From an uncultured Acidobacteriota bacterium (GTDB lineage: Bacteria > Acidobacteriota > Blastocatellia > RBC074): a stretch of 6,274 nt of DNA. The notes under the pieces were generated by a model, which saw only the letters and a list, made by a program, of their open reading frames with translations, was not told the origin of the DNA and did not search any database. Both the position numbers and the translations under genes were made by a program. Location of the stretch: positions 1 through 6,274 of the forward strand of contig CALBSU010000016.1 in the NCBI GenBank assembly GCA_937967285.1. The letters are read 5' to 3'. Below, piece by piece: positions 1 through 6,274 of the stretch (position 1 is its first letter; each line of letters starts with the position of its first letter).

Positions 1-1160
1 GGCCCCAGAGTCATGCTCGCCGACAGATCGGCGCTGTCTCCGCCGATGTAGGTCGACCAGACCAGACCGGTTCCCTGCTGATTGAGCTTGACTGCGTAGA
101 CGTCAGCCGGCGATCCCGGCAGCGGCTGAAAACTGCCCGGCGTCGTCGGAAAGTCCGTCGAGGCAGTAGTTCCCGCAATGTATGCATATCCCTGATCGTC
201 GATCGCGATCTCCTGCAATCCGATGGAGTCCCAGTCCTTGCCTCCGAGATATGTCGAATAGATCAAAGTCGAGCCCGTCCCGTTGATCTTCGTGACGAAG
301 GCGTCATCCGTCATTAAAAACACAGGTGCGGGATCGGGTATATTGCATTTGCCGTCCGTTCCGCACGTCCTGTCATAAGCTCCCGGAGTCGTCGGGAAAT
401 CAACGGACTGAGTCGATCCGGTGAGAAAGACATTGCCATCTTTGTCGAAGGCCAGACCCGATGCCGATTCGTCGCCCGCGCCTCCGAGCAGCGTCGAGAA
501 GACCAGCCCTGTTCCCGTCGGATTCAGCTTCGCGATAAATGCGTCGAATTTGCAGCTGAACGATGCGCAGGGCCTGGATTTGTACGCGCCCGAGGTCGTC
601 GGGAACCCCTCGAAGACCGGAGTGGCCGGGTCGTCCGCCGAATCTGACTGGCCGGCCAGATATGCATTGCCGCTGTCGTCGACCGCGATCTTGTAGACCC
701 AGTCGGTCGAATCCCCGCCGATGTATGTCGAATAGACCAGGGCGTTGCCGGACTGGTTAAGTTTCAGTGCGAATCCGTCCGCTTGCAGATTGGAATAGCG
801 TTCGCAGGTCCCGTCCGTTCCGCATTTCGTATCGAAAGCCCCGGCCGTGACCGGCAGATCCGGAGACTTCGTCTGGCCGCTGACATACGCGTTGCCGTTC
901 TTATCTATCGCAATCGACGGCGAGTTCTCCTCGTTGACCCCGCCGAAATAGGTTGAATAGACGGGCATGTCACCCGCCGGATTGAGCTTGACTATGAAGA
1001 TGTCCTTCGATCCTTTATATCCCGAAAATGCCGGCGATTTGAGCGGGAAGTCGACAGACTGAGTGACGCCCGTGACATAGGCGTGCCCGCCGGCATCAAC
1101 TGCGATGCCTCCGCCGACGTCCTCTCCGCTGCCGCCGAAATATGTCGAATAGGCCAGTAT
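1..1160 (-). repeat. SBBP beta-propeller repeat array (six units visible, last one cut)
   Basis: Six repeats of the form YSTYxGG-(about 10)-IAxDxxGNAYVxGxTxSxDFPTTxGAF-(variable)-DxFxxKLNxxG lie within the propeller gene. The Phe, Ile or Leu before the GG falls at residues 683, 747, 822, 900, 980 and 1047, so units are 64, 75, 78, 80 and 67 residues long. Length differences come from a loop after GAF/GAY. In units 2, 3 and 4 this loop carries a close cysteine pair (CGTDGTC, CASFSC, CGTDGKC). SBBP repeats form bladed propellers in extracellular bacterial proteins. The ring may be incomplete within the window, since more blades could follow. Confidence 0.9.
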
Positions 1161-3185
1161 CGGGTCGATGATCAACGGTTCGCTGCGATCGTATTTGTCG
1201 ATTCTGAAACCGATCTCCCTCCACCCGCGCCGAAGATAGCGTCCGCTGACGACTTTGCGCTCGCCGTCGATGATCTGATAGATATGCGGCTTGAGCATCC
1301 TGACTGCTCCATCGAGAGTTCGCATGACCAGATCGCCGGCTTTCGAGATGTACATCCCCTTCACTCCGTCGACACCGATCCTGATTCGCGAAGGCCGAGC
1401 GCCCGGCGCCACGATGAAGTCGTATTCCAGTTGCCGCTGATTTCCGTAATAGACCAGATCGATCCCCGGCCATGGATTTTCGTATTTGACGCGGGCATAG
1501 TTGGCAACGCCTGTCTTCCAGGCTCCCCGATCGCGCCCCAGGAAATAGTTGCTGTGATTCGGCGTCCTGTCGAGTCCGGTAATCGATGCCCCGGAATCCG
1601 CGCCGATCAGGCTCATTCGCAGGGTTCCGTTTGCCCCCTCCCTGCGACCCTCGAGAGACATGACCGCCTCGTTCCCGGTCAGAAAGAGGCCGTAACCCGA
1701 GCCCCTCGCCAGAAACGCTACACGGCTGTCGGTCTGCCCGACATTCGGCTCGAAGATCATCGGACGCATCGACAGTGACGCGGCCGTCCGTTCCCTGTTG
1801 ACCCACGCCATCGAATGCTGATCGACATGGATACCGACCTTCGGATCGGCGTTGATCCCGTGGGCCGGATCGTTGAGGGCATGGCTGACCTCGGTCCAGA
1901 CCGCCCCACCGGGACTGCACGGCCTGCATTTCCACAAATAGACCCCGCCGGCGTAGAGCGTGTTCGGATCGAGCGGATCGACCGACAGCTCATGATCGAA
2001 ATGGAGCTGTCTTTCGAACCCCGCGGCCGGCAACATCGAAGGATGGAGCGGAATCGGATTCAGCGAAACGCCCTGCGAGCCGCCATCCCACGCATTGTCC
2101 GTCCGCCAGATCCCGAGCCAGTCCAGCGTCTCGGTTCGCTGGATGCTGACGTAGAGCACATTCGGACTCGACGGCGCGATCGCCAGCTCGATCCTTCCCG
2201 CCTGCGCGCTGTTCCACGGCGCGCTGATCCTCGCCCACGTCAGGCCGGCATCCGTCGACCGGTAGAGGCCGTTGAGCGGATCCGAACTCGCCGGATCGCT
2301 GATCGCCGCATACTGGTTTTTGAAATTACCCGGGTCCACCTCCAGATCGGTCGCATCCGTCGCGCTTATGTTCAGCATCCTCGACCAGGTTACGCCGCCA
2401 TTGGCCGTTCTGTAGATTCCGGGCAGCGTGAAATTCGGATCGAGGTTGCGTCCTCTGCCGAAAAACGACCTGGTCACAGCCACGACCACGATGTCGGGAT
2501 TGGCCGGATCTACCTTGATGTCGCTGAATCCGACTCCCCGGAAGCTCGATTCGCCGATCAGGTTCCAGCTCTCTCCTCCGTTGTTCGATTTCAGCATGCC
2601 GTAACCGCCGTAGACGTCGCCGCTGAATGCGGCCTCTCCCATTCCGGCATAGATCACCATCGGATCGCTCGGGGCGAAGGCGATCGCTCCGAATGCCAGA
2701 GATTTCCCGTCATCGGTCTTCGGCTGCCAGGTCAATCCGGAATCCCGTGTCTCCCAGATCCCCCCCTGAGCGGCGCCGATCAGCCAATGGGCGGGATCGC
2801 GCGGATCGACAGCCACATCCGCCACCCGGCCGCTCATCGGACGGGTATTCCCGGTATCTCCGATCTGCCCCCCGAGTATCGGCGCCGGTCCGATGCTCAT
2901 CCATCTGTCGCCCTGAACGATCGCGGACCTCTGTCTCGCTCGCGCCGCCAGCCGAAGATCCTCAACCTGCTTCAGAGCGCGCTCCCGCGCCTGCGACGGG
3001 ATATCCTCACCCGGATAGGCCCTCTGCCTGAAAGCCCACAACCATCTCTGATATGATTTGCTCTTTACGATCGACGGCAGATCCTCCACGCTTCTCTGCC
3101 GAACCTGCTGGGATATGGCTATTGTCGATAAAATTAATGCGAGAATTACGGCTGGAAGCGGGATCAGCCTGCCCGGCCCTGACAT
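1..3185 (-). CDS. Secreted mosaic protein: Asp-box beta-propeller, DUF7948 module and SBBP repeats (C-terminus cut by window edge)
   Basis: This is an open frame of at least 1061 codons with no stop; the C-terminus lies beyond the left edge. I checked the reading frame at both ends and at every repeat and saw no frameshift. The ATG at 3185 follows GGGAGGTGA at good spacing. Residues 1-25 form a signal peptide (Arg6, then a hydrophobic LIPLPAVILALILS core), so the protein is probably exported. Four Asp-box motifs of the S-x-D/N-x-G-x-T/S-W type end at W153, W207, W267 and W317, as in BNR/sortilin-like propellers. The HVDQHSMAW motif at 453-461 is typical of that family. From about 474 the protein becomes a DUF7948-type module (MIFEPNVGQTD at 476-486), followed by SBBP repeats from about 676 to the edge. 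Known relatives are large surface or secreted proteins of unknown substrate; adhesion or polymer binding is only a guess. No enzymatic residues are recognised. The domain calls are strong and the function is unknown. Confidence 0.9.
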   Translation of the reverse strand, partial: MSGPGRLIPLPAVILALILSTIAISQQVRQRSVEDLPSIVKSKSYQRWLWAFRQRAYPGEDIPSQARERALKQVEDLRLAARARQRSAIVQGDRWMSIGPAPILGGQIGDTGNTRPMSGRVADVAVDPRDPAHWLIGAAQGGIWETRDSGLTWQPKTDDGKSLAFGAIAFAPSDPMVIYAGMGEAAFSGDVYGGYGMLKSNNGGESWNLIGESSFRGVGFSDIKVDPANPDIVVVAVTRSFFGRGRNLDPNFTLPGIYRTANGGVTWSRMLNISATDATDLEVDPGNFKNQYAAISDPASSDPLNGLYRSTDAGLTWARISAPWNSAQAGRIELAIAPSSPNVLYVSIQRTETLDWLGIWRTDNAWDGGSQGVSLNPIPLHPSMLPAAGFERQLHFDHELSVDPLDPNTLYAGGVYLWKCRPCSPGGAVWTEVSHALNDPAHGINADPKVGIHVDQHSMAWVNRERTAASLSMRPMIFEPNVGQTDSRVAFLARGSGYGLFLTGNEAVMSLEGRREGANGTLRMSLIGADSGASITGLDRTPNHSNYFLGRDRGAWKTGVANYARVKYENPWPGIDLVYYGNQRQLEYDFIVAPGARPSRIRIGVDGVKGMYISKAGDLVMRTLDGAVRMLKPHIYQIIDGERKVVSGRYLRRGWREIGFRIDKYDRSEPLIIDPILAYSTYFGGSGEDVGGGIAVDAGGHAYVTGVTQSVDFPLKSPAFSGYKGSKDIFIVKLNPAGDMPVYSTYFGGVNEENSPSIAIDKNGNAYVSGQTKSPDLPVTAGAFDTKCGTDGTCERYSNLQADGFALKLNQSGNALVYSTYIGGDSTDWVYKIAVDDSGNAYLAGQSDSADDPATPVFEGFPTTSGAYKSRPCASFSCKFDAFIAKLNPTGTGLVFSTLLGGAGDESASGLAFDKDGNVFLTGSTQSVDFPTTPGAYDRTCGTDGKCNIPDPAPVFLMTDDAFVTKINGTGSTLIYSTYLGGKDWDSIGLQEIAIDDQGYAYIAGTTASTDFPTTPGSFQPLPGSPADVYAVKLNQQGTGLVWSTYIGGDSADLSASMTLG
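3111..3185 (-). other. Signal peptide of the propeller protein
   Basis: Residues 1-25 have a short N-region with one Arg (position 6) and a hydrophobic core at about 7-19 (Leu/Ile/Val/Ala). A small-residue end, A-I-S before QQV, is a plausible signal peptidase I site. No lipobox cysteine is present, so a lipoprotein is unlikely. The exact cleavage position is inference. Confidence 0.75.
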
Positions 3186-3187
3186 AA

Positions 3188-3196
3188 TCACCTCCC
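3188..3196 (-). promoter_or_regulatory. Ribosome binding site of the propeller gene
   Basis: On the minus strand GGGAGGTGA lies two bases before the ATG at 3185, with the GGAGG core 5 nt from the start. It is a near-perfect Shine-Dalgarno match and fixes this start. A longer overlapping frame beginning further upstream is not needed. Confidence 0.85.
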
Positions 3197-3341
3197 AAGC
3201 TGCTGTTGGGAATCCGATTTGAAAGCGCTCCCACGTGAGCGGGTTCGCTGATTGCTAACCTGAGGTCAAGCAACTTCTATTCCATTTAAATTCCCGCCCG
3301 AGTCCGCCTTTTTGCCCCCCGCGCACACCCGAACATGCGTA

Positions 3342-3366
3342 CAATTTCGCAAATCATGCGAAATTG
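3342..3366. repeat. Perfect 10-bp inverted repeat (operator-like)
   Basis: CAATTTCGCA at 3342-3351 and TGCGAAATTG at 3357-3366 are exact reverse complements separated by 5 bases. With one mismatch the symmetry extends by two more pairs, to 3339-3369. Neither strand has a T-run afterwards, so it is not a typical intrinsic terminator. It sits about 155 bp upstream of the propeller gene and about 75 bp before the nrdJ promoter, a suitable place for a dimeric regulator. No regulator is identified. Confidence 0.7.
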
Positions 3367-3414
3367 CACTCATCTCTTCCTCTACCCCTTTTATCCGCTG
3401 AGACTTAGGAAAAA

Positions 3415-3430
3415 CCACAAGATATAGTTG
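3415..3430 (+). promoter_or_regulatory. Candidate NrdR box 1 upstream of nrdJ
   Basis: CCACAAGATATAGTTG matches the published NrdR-box consensus acaCwAtATaTwGtgt at 12 of 16 positions, and 9 of 10 in the CwAtATaTwG core. It lies just upstream of the -35 hexamer. NrdR is the widespread ATP/dATP-sensing repressor of ribonucleotide reductase genes, so the site fits the gene it precedes. I matched it by eye and no scoring was run. Confidence 0.55.
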
Positions 3431-3438
3431 GTTTCCGG

Positions 3439-3468
3439 TTGACAACTCTGTATCTAGTGCAATATATT
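3439..3468 (+). promoter_or_regulatory. Sigma70-type promoter for nrdJ
   Basis: A perfect -35 hexamer TTGACA (3439-3444) is followed after 18 bases by TATATT (3463-3468, 5 of 6 to consensus); reading ATATAT at 3462 gives 17-base spacing. Transcription would start near 3475, leaving a leader of about 255 nt before the nrdJ ATG. Overlap with NrdR-like boxes supports the assignment. No better promoter is visible nearer the gene. Confidence 0.65.
3445..3460 (+). promoter_or_regulatory. Candidate NrdR box 2 in the nrdJ promoter spacer
   Basis: ACTCTGTATCTAGTGC matches the NrdR consensus at 12 of 16 positions (core 8 of 10). It lies between the -35 and -10 hexamers, 30 bases start-to-start from box 1. 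Known tandem NrdR boxes are about three helical turns apart (31-32 bases), so this pair is close to canonical. A competing weaker match lies at 3457-3472, with core CAATATATTC over the -10. Confidence 0.45.
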
Positions 3469-3560
3469 CTTCTCCGCTCAACACCAGAGTTACTCAAAAA
3501 TCTACAGCGGCCAACGAGCGCACATATCGTCGAAAAGATATTGACGGGCCACGACTTGCA

Positions 3561-3574
3561 CTCCCGGATGGGAG
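3561..3574 (+). repeat. Small hairpin in the nrdJ leader
   Basis: CTCCC-GGAT-GGGAG forms a 5-bp stem with a 4-base loop in the long leader, just left of the REPIN-like element. It may be part of a longer dispersed repeat. A regulatory role is not shown. Confidence 0.4.
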
Positions 3575-3592
3575 AACCGGCGTGATTGGCAC

Positions 3593-3667
3593 AGGCATGG
3601 AGCGCCGCCTTCAGGCGGGTCTTGAATTTTTCTGACAGATTCAGCCTGAAGGCTGTACTCCATGCCT
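3593..3667. repeat. REPIN/MITE-like palindromic repeat in the nrdJ leader
   Basis: The outer arms AGGCATGGAG (3593-3602) and CTCCATGCCT (3658-3667) are exact reverse complements. Each arm continues into its own small hairpin, CCGCC-TTCA-GGCGG (3605-3618) and CAGCC-TGAA-GGCTG (3642-3655), which are diverged inverted copies of each other. Two REP-like hairpins in inverted orientation around a short AT-rich centre is the REPIN layout. Such elements are usually dispersed in many copies and mobilised in trans by a transposase. None is encoded here, and copy number cannot be seen in one window. Confidence 0.65.
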
Positions 3668-3717
3668 GATTGAGAAAGCGACCCTTTAAAGAAACGGAAA
3701 TAGCAGGATAAAAATTC

Positions 3718-3725
3718 GAGGAAGG
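3718..3725 (+). promoter_or_regulatory. Ribosome binding site of nrdJ
   Basis: GAGGAAGG precedes the ATG at 3730, with GAGG 8 bases from the start codon. This supports 3730 as the true start. Confidence 0.75.
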
Positions 3726-3729
3726 CACG

Positions 3730-6156
<2,427 letters not shown>

Positions 6157-6162
6157 GATAAA

Positions 6163-6214
<52 letters not shown>

Positions 6215-6224
6215 GAATCAACCG

Positions 6225-6274
6225 GTAGAGTAGGAGAGGGGCGTTAGCCGCCTCTCCCCTCGTCAAACCGGACG
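6225..6274 (-). mobile_element. 3' end of a group II intron (domain V tail and domain VI), continuing past the right edge
   Basis: Read on the minus strand, the sequence from 6274 begins CGTCCGGTTTGA, which resembles the 3' strand of group II domain V (family form CGUnCGGUUC). A hairpin follows whose stem pairs GAGGGGAGAGG with CCTCTCC-TACTC, leaving one unpaired A near the base. That A is the seventh base from the putative 3' end ACTCTAC, and the terminal AC fits the AY rule. A bulged branch-point A 7-8 nt from the 3' splice site is diagnostic of domain VI. The rest of the intron, probably with a reverse transcriptase/maturase, would lie to the right. The alternative is a chance hairpin; its lack of a T-run argues against a terminator. 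The boundary at 6225 is inference. Confidence 0.65.
6233..6257. repeat. Strong GC-rich hairpin (domain VI stem of the putative intron)
   Basis: GGAGAGG-GGC, loop GTTA, GCC-g-CCTCTCC gives a 10-bp stem with a single bulged G on the plus strand. It lies about 75 bases after the nrdJ stop. It could attenuate nrdJ transcription, but no T-run follows, so I read it mainly as intron domain VI on the opposite strand. Confidence 0.6.

Larger units (their letters stand above)
3186..3729. other. Divergent intergenic region between the propeller gene and nrdJ
   Basis: These 544 bases separate two divergently transcribed genes. From left to right they hold the propeller-gene ribosome site, a perfect inverted repeat (3342-3366), NrdR-like boxes with a sigma70-type promoter facing right (3415-3472), a small hairpin (3561-3574), a REPIN-like palindromic element (3593-3667) and the nrdJ ribosome site. 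I found no convincing -10/-35 pair for the leftward gene. No tRNA is evident. Short open frames here lack ribosome sites or family likeness. Confidence 0.8.

Noticed and set aside
1815..3056. 413-codon plus-strand frame opposite the propeller gene
   Set aside because: It is an Arg/Pro/Ile-rich shadow with no family likeness. The minus strand here encodes clear Asp-box and propeller motifs with a signal peptide and ribosome site.
3264..3269. TTGACC as a -35 element for the propeller gene on the minus strand
   Set aside because: No acceptable -10 hexamer lies 16-18 bases downstream, so I did not call a promoter.
3266..3484. Minus-strand 72-codon frame starting at GTG in the intergenic region
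   Set aside because: It has no Shine-Dalgarno sequence before the GTG, no recognisable family, and it overlaps both the perfect inverted repeat and the nrdJ promoter. A degraded gene remnant cannot be excluded.
3560..3600. Possible adenosylcobalamin riboswitch in the nrdJ leader
   Set aside because: GGGAGAACCGGC vaguely resembles a B12 box, and a B12-dependent enzyme makes the idea attractive. The conserved core segments, such as the GCCACTG element, are absent, and the segment is better explained by small hairpins of a repeat.
6233..6260. Intrinsic terminator of nrdJ
   Set aside because: The hairpin is strong but is followed by CCTCGTC on the plus strand rather than a T-run, and it fits intron domain VI on the other strand.

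Overview
The window is bacterial DNA of moderately high GC content. It holds two divergent protein genes, a 544 bp regulatory gap between them, and what looks like the 3' end of a group II intron at the right edge. SBBP-repeat/DUF7948 surface proteins combined with Asp-box propellers, a B12-dependent ribonucleotide reductase and REP-like intergenic repeats fit Acidobacteriota or a related soil, sediment or metagenome lineage. That placement is inference and is not fixed by any marker here.

Left half (1-3185, minus strand): one uninterrupted open reading frame of at least 1061 codons runs off the left edge. It starts at an ATG at 3185 behind a strong Shine-Dalgarno sequence. It encodes a secreted mosaic protein: signal peptide, Asp-box (BNR/sortilin-like) beta-propeller, a DUF7948-type module, then at least six SBBP repeats. 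The switch from the sortilin-like part to the DUF7948 part is abrupt, at about residues 461-474, and looks like a gene fusion.

Intergenic region (3186-3729): this contains a perfect 10-bp inverted repeat, a sigma70-type promoter facing right, two or three NrdR-box-like sites on that promoter, and a long leader of about 255 nt carrying a REPIN-like palindromic repeat.

Right half (3730-6156, plus strand): a complete adenosylcobalamin-dependent class II ribonucleotide reductase (nrdJ, 808 aa) with all expected catalytic and redox cysteines, a TSCPD domain and a C-terminal cysteine-rich tail. The NrdR-like sites at its promoter suggest deoxynucleotide-responsive repression.

Right edge (6157-6274): degenerate 9-nt tandem repeats follow nrdJ. 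They are followed by a sequence which, on the minus strand, reads as the 3' strand of group II intron domain V, a domain VI hairpin with a bulged adenosine, and the intron 3' end. The rest of that intron would lie to the right of the window. The two protein genes have no evident functional link and share only the divergent intergenic region.
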